Positions 16,341-24,876 of a stretch of 30,267 bases of DNA are shown here, piece after piece. Location of the stretch: NCBI GenBank assembly GCA_029990205.1, contig JAPEKQ010000023.1, forward strand, positions 1-30,267. Reading direction: 5' to 3'. The DNA comes from a bacterium (GTDB taxonomy: Bacteria > Joyebacterota > Joyebacteria > Joyebacterales > Joyebacteraceae). Within the stretch, counting starts at the first letter, position 1, and every line of letters begins with the position of its first letter. The notes under the pieces are model-generated. The model was not told the DNA's origin and did no database searches. It saw only the letters and a program-made list of their open reading frames with translations. A program made the translations under genes and the position numbers.

Positions 16341-17414
16341 TTACTTCTCAGTGTGATGACAGCAGACGGTGTGGCCGGGTCCGATGACAGTCGGGCCCGG
16401 CTTCTCTTTGGAGCAGATGTCCGTGGCCCGCGGACAACGCGGATGGAAGCGGCAGCCCGGAGGCGGCGTGCGGAGACTCGCCGGCTGGCCCGGGATGCTC
16501 ACCGGCTCCTCCTTCCCCGGCTTGACCGAGGGGAAGGCCCGCAGGAGTCCGGCCGTGTACGGGTGCCGCGGGGCGCTCTTGATCTCGGCGGCCGGGCCGA
16601 CCTCGGCCAGTCGCGCCGCGTAGAAGATCGCCACCCGGTCCGAGACCTGGAGCATCCGCGCGAGGTCGTGCGTGATGAAGATGACCGCAAACCCCAGTCG
16701 CCGCTGCAGGTCGCGGATGCGCTCGAGGATCTCCCGCTCGACGATGACGTCGAGCGCCGTGGTCGGCTCGTCGAGGATGACGACCTTCGGGTGCATCGCC
16801 AGCGCGAGCGCGATCCCCACGCGCTGCCGCATCCCGCCCGAGAGCTGGTGCGCATACGAATCCAGCCGGTCCTTCGGGATCCCCACGAGGTCCATGAGTT
16901 CGCCCGCCCGGTCACGCGCCCACTCGTCCGAACCGATGTCGTGGGCGATCATCGTGTCCACGAACTGCTCCCCGACCGGGATGAGCGGGTTCTCCGACGG
17001 TCCGCCGCTGTGCGCCAGCACCTCGTCCGGGACCTCCGCCGGCCCGCCGCTGTGCGCCAGCAGCGTGTCGGCGATCTGCTCCCCGACCGAGATGACCGGG
17101 TTCAGCGCGTCCATCGCGCTCTGGAAGACCATCGAGATCTTCCGCCAGCGGATCTTCCGGAGCTGCTCGTCATCCATCTCACAAACGTCTTCGCCGTCGA
17201 AGATGATGTGTCCGCCGCTGATGACGGCCGGCGGCGGCAGGATGCGCATGAGCGCCTTGGCGAGCGTGGTCTTCCCACTCCCCGACTCACCAGCCACACC
17301 GATGATCTCGCCGGGTTCGACCGTGAGATCCAGATGGTCGATGGCCCGGACGGGACCGGCGTCCGTGATGTAGTCGACGCAAAGGTCGCGGATGTCGAGG
17401 AGCGGCTTAGGCAT
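16341..17414 (-). CDS. Opp/Dpp-type ABC importer ATP-binding protein (OppD-like) with internal duplication
   Basis: The product has 357 residues and the ATG at 17414 overlaps the preceding permease gene by 8 nt. Walker A GESGSGKT spans 42-49, Q-loop Q98, signature LSGGM 191-195, Walker B VVILDE 211-216, switch H249, and the Cys-rich tail GCRFHPRCPRATDIC of Opp/Dpp ATPases follows. It is about 25-30 residues longer than usual. The extra length lies between Q-loop and signature: NPVISVGEQIADTLLAHSGG (105-124) is followed by a second copy NPLIPVGEQFVDTMIAHDIG (142-161), linked by a repeated LAHSGGP. All nucleotide-binding motifs are intact, so it should be functional. It is the last gene of the minus operon and probably pairs with the OppF-like ATPase at 10735. 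Confidence 0.92.
   Translation of the reverse strand: MPKPLLDIRDLCVDYITDAGPVRAIDHLDLTVEPGEIIGVAGESGSGKTTLAKALMRILPPPAVISGGHIIFDGEDVCEMDDEQLRKIRWRKISMVFQSAMDALNPVISVGEQIADTLLAHSGGPAEVPDEVLAHSGGPSENPLIPVGEQFVDTMIAHDIGSDEWARDRAGELMDLVGIPKDRLDSYAHQLSGGMRQRVGIALALAMHPKVVILDEPTTALDVIVEREILERIRDLQRRLGFAVIFITHDLARMLQVSDRVAIFYAARLAEVGPAAEIKSAPRHPYTAGLLRAFPSVKPGKEEPVSIPGQPASLRTPPPGCRFHPRCPRATDICSKEKPGPTVIGPGHTVCCHHTEK
16932..17102 (-). repeat. In-frame imperfect internal duplication in the OppD-like gene
   Basis: Codons 105-124 and 142-161 encode near-repeats (NPVISVGEQIADTLLAH versus NPLIPVGEQFVDTMIAH). A DNA repeat, CCGCCGCTGTGCGCCAGCA, occurs twice in the segment between about 17000 and 17065. The duplicated segment lies in the helical region that normally contacts the permease coupling helix. 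Confidence 0.75.
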
Positions 17415-18357
17415 GATCTTCTCCTGCGGCGACGACGGGCGTCGAACGTCCCGGTCGCTCGCCTCGCTTGATCAGATACGCGCGCCACGCGCGCTGGAGC
17501 CTCAGGCGCGGATTGGTGATCTCGTCAAACCCCGAGTTGAGCATCGTCAGTCCGAATCCGACGAGCGCCACACAGAGTCCCGTCGGCGCGAACGTCCACC
17601 ACGCGCCTGTCAGGAGCGCCGAGTCGTTCTGCGCCCAGTAGAGGTTGGTTCCCCACGTCACCGCCGACACGTCACCCAGGCCGAGGAACTCCAGCCCCAC
17701 CTGCGCGCCGATGGCGTAGACCGTGCCACCGATGACCTGCGACACGAGGAGCGACGTCATGTTCGGGAGGATCTCCGCGGTCACGATCCGCCAGTTCGAC
17801 TCGCCGGCCACGATGGCCGCGGAGACGAAGTCGCGGTTGCGGTGCGCCAGCGTCTGCGCGCGGAGCACGCGCGCGTTCCACGCCCAGCCCGCGATGACGA
17901 GAACGAACCCGATGGTCAACGGCCCGGCCGGCAGGTACGCGGCGATGACGATCGCGAGCGGAAGCCCCGGGATGACCAGGAATACATTGAAGAGCAGCGA
18001 GAGGACCGCGTCGACGCGCCCTCCCAGATAGCCGGCCGTCACGCCGATGAGAGCGCCCACGAAGACGACCGTGAGCCCGACGCTGAATCCGATGAGAAGC
18101 GACGACCGTGTCCCCACGACGAGCTGCGCCAGGACGTCCTGCCCCTGCCCCGTCGTCCCGAGCAGGTGCTCGGCGGACGGCGGCTGGAGCGGCATCCCCA
18201 CCAGTTCGTTCGGGTCATTCACGATGAGCGGGCCGAACACCGCGAGCAGGATGAAGAAACCGATGATCCACGCGCCCGCTGCGGCTCGCTTGTCGTGACG
18301 GACCGCGTCCGCCCAGGCGGCGAGCCCCGCGATGGCAGAGTGCCTGCGTCCGCTCAT
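17407..18357 (-). CDS. Opp/Dpp-type ABC importer permease (OppC-like)
   Basis: The product has 316 residues. The N-terminal cytosolic part is followed by a first membrane helix (AAGAWIIGFFILLAVFGPLIV) typical of OppC/DppC, then the periplasmic segment with LLGTTGQGQDVLAQLVVGTRSSL, a hallmark of the family, and further membrane helices (LIGFSVGLTVVFVGALIGVT, IPGLPLAIVIAAYLPAG). The EAA-like coupling loop is around residues 195-215 (FVSAAIVAGESNWRIVTAEI). The start ATG overlaps the OppB-like stop as ATGA, so the two permeases are translationally coupled. It forms the inner-membrane channel with the OppB-like protein. Confidence 0.93.
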   Translation of the reverse strand: MSGRRHSAIAGLAAWADAVRHDKRAAAGAWIIGFFILLAVFGPLIVNDPNELVGMPLQPPSAEHLLGTTGQGQDVLAQLVVGTRSSLLIGFSVGLTVVFVGALIGVTAGYLGGRVDAVLSLLFNVFLVIPGLPLAIVIAAYLPAGPLTIGFVLVIAGWAWNARVLRAQTLAHRNRDFVSAAIVAGESNWRIVTAEILPNMTSLLVSQVIGGTVYAIGAQVGLEFLGLGDVSAVTWGTNLYWAQNDSALLTGAWWTFAPTGLCVALVGFGLTMLNSGFDEITNPRLRLQRAWRAYLIKRGERPGRSTPVVAAGEDHA

Positions 18358-19337
18358 GACGTCGCCTCCCGGATGCGTGGATCGAGCCAGAGCTGAACGA
18401 GGTCGACCAGGAAGTTCGCTCCGAGCACGGCGAACGTGATGATCAGGAAGATGCCCTGCATGAGCGCGTAGTCCTGGCTGCGAACGGCCTGCACCAGCAG
18501 ATAGCCCTGGCCGGGATACGAGAACACGATCTCGGTCAGGAGCGACCCGCCCAGGACGAAACCGAGCGACATCCCGAAGCCGGTCACGCTCGGCAGGAGC
18601 GCGTTCCGCGCCGCGTAGCGCAGGGCGACCCGCGTCGGCGAGAGGCCCTTGGCGCGCGCGAGATTGACGTAGTCCATCCCGAGCACCGACACCATCGTAT
18701 TGCGCATCGTCAGGAGCCAGCCGCCGATGGTCGCGATAACGACCGTGCCGACCGGCAGGAACGCGTGCCGCACGACGTCGGCGATGAACGCGAAGTTGAA
18801 CCCCGGCGTCACGCCGTCACCGTATGCATGCCCGAGCGGGAACCACCCGAGCTGGAAACCGAAGATGTAGAGCGCCACCATCGCGAGCCAGAAGTACGGA
18901 AAGGCGCCGAGGAGCGCGGACAGCGGCGGCATGATCGTGTCGATGCGGCCGAACCGCCACCACGCCGCGGCGACGCCCAGAAGCGAGCCGATGATGAAGC
19001 TGACGATGACGGCCGTTCCGGCGAGGAGGATGGTCCAGACGAGCCCGCTGCTGATGACGTCGAGCACGGGCGACGGGTAGTACGCGACCGAGATGCCGAG
19101 GTCGCCCTGGAGCACGTGCCCGAGGTACGTGAAGTACTGGATGATGAGCGGCGCGTCCGTCAGTCCGAAGGTCTCGCGGAGCGCCTCGAGCGCCTCGGGT
19201 CCGAGCGTTCCCTTGAACCGCGCGAAGAGCGCGGTCGCGGGGTCGCCCGGCATCAGACGCGGGAGGAAGAAGTTCAGCGTCAGCGCCACCCACGCCGCGA
19301 GAAGGTAGAACCCGATCCGTTTGAGAAGGTATCGCAC
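18354..19337 (-). CDS. Opp/Dpp-type ABC importer permease (OppB-like)
   Basis: The product has 327 residues. The GTG start at 19337 is preceded by AGGAGAC. The N-terminus YLLKRIGFYLLAAWVALTLNFFLPRLMPGDPA is diagnostic of OppB/DppB, followed by several membrane helices and the EAA-type loop GMDYVNLARAKGLSPTRVALRYAARNALLP. The C-terminus DYALMQGIFLIITFAVLGANFLVDLVQLWLDPRIR is also typical. The gene sits 43 nt after the SBP stop and overlaps the OppC-like gene by 4 nt. In Thermotoga-like loci this transporter family imports beta-glucan oligosaccharides rather than peptides; here the gene context argues the same. Confidence 0.95.
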   Translation of the reverse strand: MRYLLKRIGFYLLAAWVALTLNFFLPRLMPGDPATALFARFKGTLGPEALEALRETFGLTDAPLIIQYFTYLGHVLQGDLGISVAYYPSPVLDVISSGLVWTILLAGTAVIVSFIIGSLLGVAAAWWRFGRIDTIMPPLSALLGAFPYFWLAMVALYIFGFQLGWFPLGHAYGDGVTPGFNFAFIADVVRHAFLPVGTVVIATIGGWLLTMRNTMVSVLGMDYVNLARAKGLSPTRVALRYAARNALLPSVTGFGMSLGFVLGGSLLTEIVFSYPGQGYLLVQAVRSQDYALMQGIFLIITFAVLGANFLVDLVQLWLDPRIREATS

Positions 19338-19380
19338 GAATGTCTCCTGTCAGCCGGCGGGCGCAGCCCGCCGCATCCGG

Positions 19381-21099
19381 CTACTCGCCGGCGCTTGCTT
19401 CGTCCGCCGCCCGGCTGCGCGGCACGAGGTTCGTCAGCACCAGCAGGCACTCGCCGCGGTCGAACTTGTTCGGCGAGGGGTCGGCGTACGGGTTCTCGGC
19501 CGTCGGAAACCCCTCGAACCGTCCGATGTTGAACTCGGCCCACGACGGGTTCGGATAGAGCGGGATGGCGGGCGCCTCCGCAACGAACGTCCGCTGGAGA
19601 AGCGCGGCCAGGTGTTTCTGTCCGTCGGGATCGGCCTCGCCCTCGAACGCGGTGAGAATGCTGTCCGCCCGGGCGCTCCCGTGGCGGTGCCAGTTGCCCG
19701 GCGCGATCTCCCCGACCGGCTCGACCGTCTCCGACGCCATGAGCCAGTAGTAGAACGTGTACGGGGTCGGCCCCTCGTAGGACCACCCGAGGGTCATATC
19801 GAAGTCACCCTCCTGCACGCGCTGGAACCACGCGCCGAAGTCGTACGTCCGGACCGACGCGTCGATCCCGATCTCGGCGTACCCGCGCGAGATCACCTGC
19901 GCCGCGCGCACCCAGTCGGACCACCCCGAGACCGTGAGCACCTCGAACGTGAGACGCTCGCCCTCGGCGTCGACGCGGAACCCGTCCTCGCCTCGCGCGT
20001 AGCCGGCCTCATCGAGAAGCGCGTTCGCGCGCTCCAGATCGAATCCGACCCAGTCGTTCGCGGCGATGGCGGTGGAGTCGCGCCACGACGCGAACCCGTC
20101 GCTCAGGGCGGTCGGGTCGGCCGGTCGCGAGTAGCGGAAGACCGCCACGTCGATCATCAGCTCGCGGTCGATCGCGAGACTCAATGCCTTGCGGACGCGG
20201 ATGTCGTCAAACGGCTCGCGCACCGTGTTCGTGTAGAGGAAGATGGTGCTGCCCGTCAGCGGGAACCAGTACGCGTGGCTCTCGGGCGCCCGGTCGACGA
20301 ACACGCGGTCGATCGCCGGGACGAAGTTCCCGGCCCAGTCGATCTCATCGAAGACGAGCGCGAGATTCGCGCGGTCGTTCGACGGGAGCGCCGGCATCCG
20401 GATGGCGTCGAACGCGGGACGTCCCTCCTGCCAGTAGTACGGGTTCTTCCCGAGCTCGAAGACCTGGTTGCGGAACAGGCGCACCTCGGTGAACGGTCCC
20501 GTCGCGACGGGGTTCTCGTTCGGGTGCGCGACCGGGTCCTCGATGTCGGCCCAGACGTGCTCCGGAACGATCAGCTGCGCGGCGATCTCGCCGAACCCCA
20601 GGACGAACACGCGCTCGAAGCGGAACTCGACCGTGTTGTCGTTGATGAGGCGAACGTCCTCGAGGAAGTCCCACGCCCCCCGCCGGTCGAGCGCCGCGTG
20701 CTCGCGCATGAGCTCGAACGTGAACACGACGTCCCGCGCCGAGAACGGCTGCCCGTCGGACCAGCGCACGCCGTCGCGCGTCGTCATTCGGAGAACGCGG
20801 TTGTGCTCGCGCCACTCGTACCCGACGGCGAGCCACGGCACGAACTCGGACTTCACGCTATTGAAGACGTAGAGCGGCTCGTAGATGCCGGCCAGCGTCG
20901 GCCAGCGCACGGACGAGGCGGTCGTGAGCGGGTTGAAGTTGCGGATCCAGGACGCCTGCTGCTCCTGCGAGACGACGAGCACGCCCTCGGGGAGCGGCTC
21001 GCGCTCCTGCCCGCAGCCGGTCAGGGAGACGGTAGCCAAAGCAACGAGAAGCGCCGCCAGCATGACGGGCAGCGCCGCCTGTCCGAGTCTCGCCCGCAT
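19381..21099 (-). CDS. Opp-type (SBP family 5) lipoprotein substrate-binding protein, probably for gluco-oligosaccharides
   Basis: The product has 572 residues. The ATG at 21099 shares one base with the TGA of the upstream GH16 gene (TGATG), indicating coupled translation. A lipoprotein signal ends at L-T-G-C29. Family 5 SBP features are present: GVRWSDGQPFSARDVVFTFELM, PVATGPFTEVRLFRNQVFELGKNPYYW, DIRVRKALSLAIDRELM and FDLERANALLDEAGYARGEDG. Homologues bind peptides, or in Thermotogae cello- and laminari-oligosaccharides. Placement between a GH16 gene and the permease genes, in an operon with a ROK regulator, argues for beta-glucan oligosaccharides. Specificity is inferred. Confidence 0.94.
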   Translation of the reverse strand: MRARLGQAALPVMLAALLVALATVSLTGCGQEREPLPEGVLVVSQEQQASWIRNFNPLTTASSVRWPTLAGIYEPLYVFNSVKSEFVPWLAVGYEWREHNRVLRMTTRDGVRWSDGQPFSARDVVFTFELMREHAALDRRGAWDFLEDVRLINDNTVEFRFERVFVLGFGEIAAQLIVPEHVWADIEDPVAHPNENPVATGPFTEVRLFRNQVFELGKNPYYWQEGRPAFDAIRMPALPSNDRANLALVFDEIDWAGNFVPAIDRVFVDRAPESHAYWFPLTGSTIFLYTNTVREPFDDIRVRKALSLAIDRELMIDVAVFRYSRPADPTALSDGFASWRDSTAIAANDWVGFDLERANALLDEAGYARGEDGFRVDAEGERLTFEVLTVSGWSDWVRAAQVISRGYAEIGIDASVRTYDFGAWFQRVQEGDFDMTLGWSYEGPTPYTFYYWLMASETVEPVGEIAPGNWHRHGSARADSILTAFEGEADPDGQKHLAALLQRTFVAEAPAIPLYPNPSWAEFNIGRFEGFPTAENPYADPSPNKFDRGECLLVLTNLVPRSRAADEASAGE

Positions 21100-21911
21100 C
21101 AGGAGCTGTACCCGTAGACGCGGACGTAGTCGACCAGCATGGTCTGCGGGAAGACGGTGCTGGCGTCGGGCGAACCGACGAAGTGACCGCCGACTGCGAC
21201 ATTGAGAATGATGAAGAAGGAGTGGTCGTAGACCCAGTTCGTGCCGCCCGGAAGGTCGGAGGATGAGATCGTCTGGTAGGCGACCTCGTCGACGTACCAG
21301 GTGATGGAGTTCTCGTCCCACTCGATGGCGAAAACGTGGAAGTCTTCGTCGAACCCCGCGCCGGGCAGCGTGTACGAACCGCCCACGCAGGACCCGCCGC
21401 TGTAGCCCGGTCCGTGGAGACTGCCGTGCACGATCGACGGCTCCTGGCCGCGGTACTCGAGAATGTCAATCTCACCGCAGTCCGGCCAGCCCACCGAGTC
21501 GAAGTTTCCGCCCAGGAGCCAGAAGGCGGGCCAGATGCCCTGCCCCACCGGCAGCTTGATGCGGGCCTCGAACCGGCCCTGCTCCTGCTCGAAGAAGCCC
21601 CACGTGTTGATGCGGCCCGACGTGTAGTCGCAGCCCATGTAGGACTCCTCGATCGCCGTGATCGCCAGGTTCCCCTGACCGTCGAGCGAGACGTTGTCCG
21701 GATCGTTGGTATCGTACTCGAGCTGCGCGTTGCCCCAGTCGGTCCCGGTGTCGAACTTCCACTTCGTCGAATCGGGCAGCTCCCCGGCATCACCCTCGAA
21801 CTCATCCGACCAGATGAGGCCGTATACCCGGGGGCCGCTGAGCGTGGTGGTGCACCCGACGACAGTCAGGACCACGAGCGCCGCGACTGCGACAGACAGT
21901 TTCCTCTTCAC
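21099..21911 (-). CDS. GH16 laminarinase-type lipoprotein
   Basis: The product has 270 residues. The GTG at 21911 is chosen because GGAGAG lies 7 nt upstream and translation starts directly at a lipoprotein signal (KRKLSVAVAALVVLTVVGC, lipobox cysteine 20). This single-domain GH16 carries GRFEARIKLPVGQGIWPAFWLLG and the catalytic C-G-E-I-D-I-L-E with E147 (nucleophile), D149 and E152 (acid/base); the C-terminal strand MLVDYVRVYGY is typical of the family. It resembles GH16 endo-beta-1,3- or mixed-linkage glucanases. As a lipoprotein it probably works at the outer membrane or in the periplasm, trimming oligosaccharides for the SBP encoded immediately downstream (1-nt overlap). It follows the ROK gene by 48 nt. 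Confidence 0.94.
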   Translation of the reverse strand: MKRKLSVAVAALVVLTVVGCTTTLSGPRVYGLIWSDEFEGDAGELPDSTKWKFDTGTDWGNAQLEYDTNDPDNVSLDGQGNLAITAIEESYMGCDYTSGRINTWGFFEQEQGRFEARIKLPVGQGIWPAFWLLGGNFDSVGWPDCGEIDILEYRGQEPSIVHGSLHGPGYSGGSCVGGSYTLPGAGFDEDFHVFAIEWDENSITWYVDEVAYQTISSSDLPGGTNWVYDHSFFIILNVAVGGHFVGSPDASTVFPQTMLVDYVRVYGYSS

Positions 21912-21959
21912 ATGCACTCTCCATCTCACCGCGCATCCGCGGCTCTCTCGCTGCAACGG

Positions 21960-23216
21960 CTACTGCCCGCTCGCGGCGACCTCCGCGTCGACCTCGATGT
22001 GCGGGAACAGACTCGAGTCGGCCAGCGCCGCCTTCAGCACGAGCGTCGCAGCCCCGATGGCGATCGACTTCGGCCCCAGTTCGCTGACGCGGATCTCCGA
22101 GGCGGTGATCGACCTCACGAGCGTTCGCCCCTGCGCGGTCTCGCGGAGCGGCTCGAGCAGGAGTTCGCCGACGTCCGAGAGGTCTCCGCCGATGACGACC
22201 ATGGAAGGATTCATGAGATTGAGGAGGCCCGCCACCACCGTTCCGAGGTGTCCGGCCGCTTCCTCGACGACCTGAAGCGCCAGCCTGTCGCCGCGGCGTG
22301 CCGCGGCCTCCAGCTCGCGGATGCCCCGATCGCCGGCCGCGAACTCGCTGTCCGGGAACTCCGCCAGGAGCTCCTCCGCGCGTTCCAGAAGCGCCTGCGT
22401 CCCGACGAGCGTGACCAGGCACCCGTTCAGCCCGCAGATACACGGCTTGCCGTTCGGGTCGATCGACGTGTGGCCGATCTCACCCGCGACGCCGGTCGCG
22501 CCGCGGTAGATCTCGCCATCGATGATGTGGCCCGAGCCGATGCCCGTCGCCACCTTGATATACGCGAAGTCCTCGTACCCGCGGCCGGCGCCCCACCAGT
22601 GTTCGGCGAGCGCGCCGAGATTGGCATCGTTGTCGACCATCACGGGCACCCCGTACTTCTCACCCAGACTCGCGAGTCCGAGCTGACCCTTCCACTCCGG
22701 AAGCACGATGGCCGAAAGCTCGTCGGGCTGAGCCGGGTCGAACGGGCACGGAAGCGCCACGCCGATGCCGACCAGGGGAAGCGACTTGTCCGGCGAGTCC
22801 GCCAGACACGCGTCACAGAGTTCCGCGATTAGAGCGCGCGTGCCCTCGGGGTCGGTCCGCACCGGATGCTTCCGGTGCTGCCATGAGAGCACGCGTCCCC
22901 GGAGGTCGGTGAGCGCCACATCCACGTGGGCAGCGCCCATCTCGACGCCCAGGATCACGCACGCGCCGTCCTGGAACTCCAGGAGCACCGGTCGCCGTCC
23001 ACCGCGCGACTTCCCGAGCCCCACCTCGGCCACCAGGCCCATCGGGAGGATCTCGTTGACCACCTCGGACACCGTCGAGCGGGAGAGCCCGCCTTGCTCC
23101 GCGATGTCGGCCCGCGAGATCCGCTTCTCTCTCCATATCAGACGGAGGATCGCGTCCGCCAGCGGCCGCGGTCCATCCGGGTCCGTTCTTCGTTCGCCCT
23201 TCCTCACCTGTTCCAT
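21960..23216 (-). CDS. ROK-family transcriptional regulator (NagC/XylR type)
   Basis: The product has 418 residues. ATG 23216 is preferred over GTG 23219 for spacing to AGGGAG. Residues about 18-75 are a winged helix-turn-helix (ISRADIAEQGGLSRSTVSEVVNEIL). The rest is the ROK sugar-sensing domain: DNDAN at 195-199, GEIGH at 245-249 and the zinc motif CICGLNGC at 259-266. The ATP-binding loop reads GVEMGAAHVDVALTD instead of the D-x-G-x-T of ROK kinases, which supports a regulator rather than an enzyme. It lies inside the minus operon with GH16 and transport genes and is the only transcription factor in the window, so it is the best candidate for binding the TGTTCGG-N3-CCGAACA sites. The likely ligand is glucose or a beta-gluco-oligosaccharide (inference). 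Confidence 0.95.
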   Translation of the reverse strand: MEQVRKGERRTDPDGPRPLADAILRLIWREKRISRADIAEQGGLSRSTVSEVVNEILPMGLVAEVGLGKSRGGRRPVLLEFQDGACVILGVEMGAAHVDVALTDLRGRVLSWQHRKHPVRTDPEGTRALIAELCDACLADSPDKSLPLVGIGVALPCPFDPAQPDELSAIVLPEWKGQLGLASLGEKYGVPVMVDNDANLGALAEHWWGAGRGYEDFAYIKVATGIGSGHIIDGEIYRGATGVAGEIGHTSIDPNGKPCICGLNGCLVTLVGTQALLERAEELLAEFPDSEFAAGDRGIRELEAAARRGDRLALQVVEEAAGHLGTVVAGLLNLMNPSMVVIGGDLSDVGELLLEPLRETAQGRTLVRSITASEIRVSELGPKSIAIGAATLVLKAALADSSLFPHIEVDAEVAASGQ

Positions 23217-23292
23217 CACTCCACTCCCTGAAGTGCGATGTATCGGGCCGCAAGGCCCCTGTCACCGAGCCGTCCTCGGACTTTCCGGGAGT

Positions 23293-24663
23293 CTACTTGT
23301 GGAAGTAGACGTTGTCCACAATGACCGTGGGCGTATCGGGCGACGAGATCACAAGCTGTGCGATGTGCGCGTACGTTACGAGCCCCGTGAAGTCCGAGAT
23401 CGGGATCTCGAGGGGCGACCACTGCCCCGCCACGAACGCCGGCGTCGACGCCGCATTGAAGGTCAGCTCGTGGTCCACGTCGTCGCCTCCGCCCGCCACA
23501 CCGTCCGCGCCGAAGTCGATGAGCTTGATCAGGAACGAGGTCCCCTCGGGAGCCCACACGTCCATGTGGAAGTGTGTCATCGCACTGCAATCGATGGTCT
23601 CCTCGAGGACGATGCCCGCGAAGTTGAGCTCGGTGTAGATCATCACGTTGTCACCATCGATGACGTAGTCGGTCACCTCGCCCGTCGACCAGGTCCAGTC
23701 GGCGTGCCACGTCTCCACGGCGACGTCCGTGTACTCGTCGCTGTAGAGCGAGACGACGTCCGCCGCATCGTGCGTCGGCGCCGTCGCCGGCCCGGCCGGA
23801 GCGCCCACGACCGTCGCGGTTATCTCGCCGGTCACGTCCACCGTGTCCAGCTTCGCGGTGATGGTCGCCGTGCCGCCCCCCACTCCGAGGATCTCTCCGT
23901 CGACCACGGTCGCGACGAGTTCGTCGGTCGACGTGAAGTCGAAGTACGCCGGCATGTGCTGCACGAGCACGTCCGCGCGTCCGTCGTCGAATATCGTCTG
24001 CGTCCCGTCGATGCTGGCCGTGCCACCCGCGAACGTCGAGACCGCCGCCGTCGTCATCTGCGGCCGCGGGTTCGATATCGTACTCAGGTTCTCGAACATG
24101 ACCTCGTCGAACCAGACCGTGAAGCCCTGGTTCATCTCGTGTCCCTCGGCGAAGTAGAAGAGCCCGCCCTCCGCCGTGAGCCTCGAGGAGTCCGGGATCG
24201 GAATCACGACCTTCGCCCAGTCCGTCGTCAGCGGGACCGCGCTCCGCTTCGCATCGTACAGCGACGTTCCCGTGTTGTCGTTCCCGAGCCCCACCACATC
24301 CATCGTCGAGTTCACGCTCGACTTCGCGTAGAACGTCAGCGCGTTGTACCCGGACAGGTCGCGAACGTTCCACGTCGTGAACGCGCCGCCCGCGTACGTG
24401 CCGTTGACCGAACCCGGCTCCGGGATGTTGACCTTGAGTGAGGCGGAGCCTTCGTAGAAGTCGACGTAGTCGAGTGACACGGCGTCGAACTGCGATCCGC
24501 TGAACGCCTGGTAGTCAACCGCGTCCCCAAAGTTGTCATCGAAGACGACCGGGTCATCCTCCGCCACGGCCGGGTCGGTGATCGCTTCCCGACCGCAACC
24601 GGCCAGGGCGGCGACAACGATGATCGCGGCGAGCACTGTGAATCGTCTGGAGAACCTGTTCAC
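23293..24663 (-). CDS. Lipoprotein with two galactose-binding-like/CBM-type domains around an Ig-like linker; probable surface glycan-binding protein
   Basis: The product has 456 residues. The GTG start at 24663 is preceded by GGAGGC. The lipoprotein signal ends L-A-G-C23. Residues about 45-195 form a jelly roll (VSLDYVDFYEGSASLKVNIP ... WFDEVMFENL), and 205-290 an Ig-like segment of Big type (VATVVDGEILGVGGGTATITAK). Residues 300-456 form a second jelly roll (TDVAVETWHADWTWSTGEV ... DTPTVIVDNVYFHK) resembling modules of secreted glucanases. No catalytic motif is seen. As the first gene of the operon with ROK, GH16 and the Opp importer, it looks like a functional counterpart of the surface glycan-binding proteins of Bacteroidetes glucan loci, but it is unrelated to SusD in sequence. 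It lies 76 nt before ROK. Confidence 0.85.
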   Translation of the reverse strand: MNRFSRRFTVLAAIIVVAALAGCGREAITDPAVAEDDPVVFDDNFGDAVDYQAFSGSQFDAVSLDYVDFYEGSASLKVNIPEPGSVNGTYAGGAFTTWNVRDLSGYNALTFYAKSSVNSTMDVVGLGNDNTGTSLYDAKRSAVPLTTDWAKVVIPIPDSSRLTAEGGLFYFAEGHEMNQGFTVWFDEVMFENLSTISNPRPQMTTAAVSTFAGGTASIDGTQTIFDDGRADVLVQHMPAYFDFTSTDELVATVVDGEILGVGGGTATITAKLDTVDVTGEITATVVGAPAGPATAPTHDAADVVSLYSDEYTDVAVETWHADWTWSTGEVTDYVIDGDNVMIYTELNFAGIVLEETIDCSAMTHFHMDVWAPEGTSFLIKLIDFGADGVAGGGDDVDHELTFNAASTPAFVAGQWSPLEIPISDFTGLVTYAHIAQLVISSPDTPTVIVDNVYFHK

Positions 24664-24752
24664 CTGCTGCCTCCACTGAGTCCAGGGAGAATCAGGCCCG
24701 CCCGCCCGGTGCCTGATGGCCTGCTCGACTTTGTGCGGGTTCCTTACAAAGG

Positions 24753-24778
24753 ATGCTATACGAGCGGTCTCGTGTCAA
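24753..24778 (-). promoter_or_regulatory. Weak promoter candidate for the long minus operon
   Basis: A consensus TTGACA on the minus strand (24773-24778) is followed by TAGCAT (24753-24758), but the spacer is only 14 nt. A short inverted repeat, ACGAG-N4-CTCGT (24760-24773), lies between. It does not match the glucan operator. The call is tentative. Confidence 0.3.
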
Positions 24779-24876
24779 CCCCCTACTTCCCCGACACCCG
24801 AAAAAGTCCCTAATCCGGCTCCTGGATCTTTCGACCTGCCTGCCTGACACCCTGCGAAAAAAACGCAAAAAAGGAC

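Noticed and set aside
16341-21099. Annotation of the ABC importer as a peptide transporter
   Set aside because: The protein family allows it, but an operon with GH16 and ROK genes, and adjacent GH1 and phosphorylase genes, makes gluco-oligosaccharides more likely. Specificity is left as inferred.
19321-21117. Plus-strand open frame of about 600 codons opposite the SBP gene
   Set aside because: The SBP on the minus strand has a lipobox and family motifs; the opposite frame has none and would cross the operon junctions.
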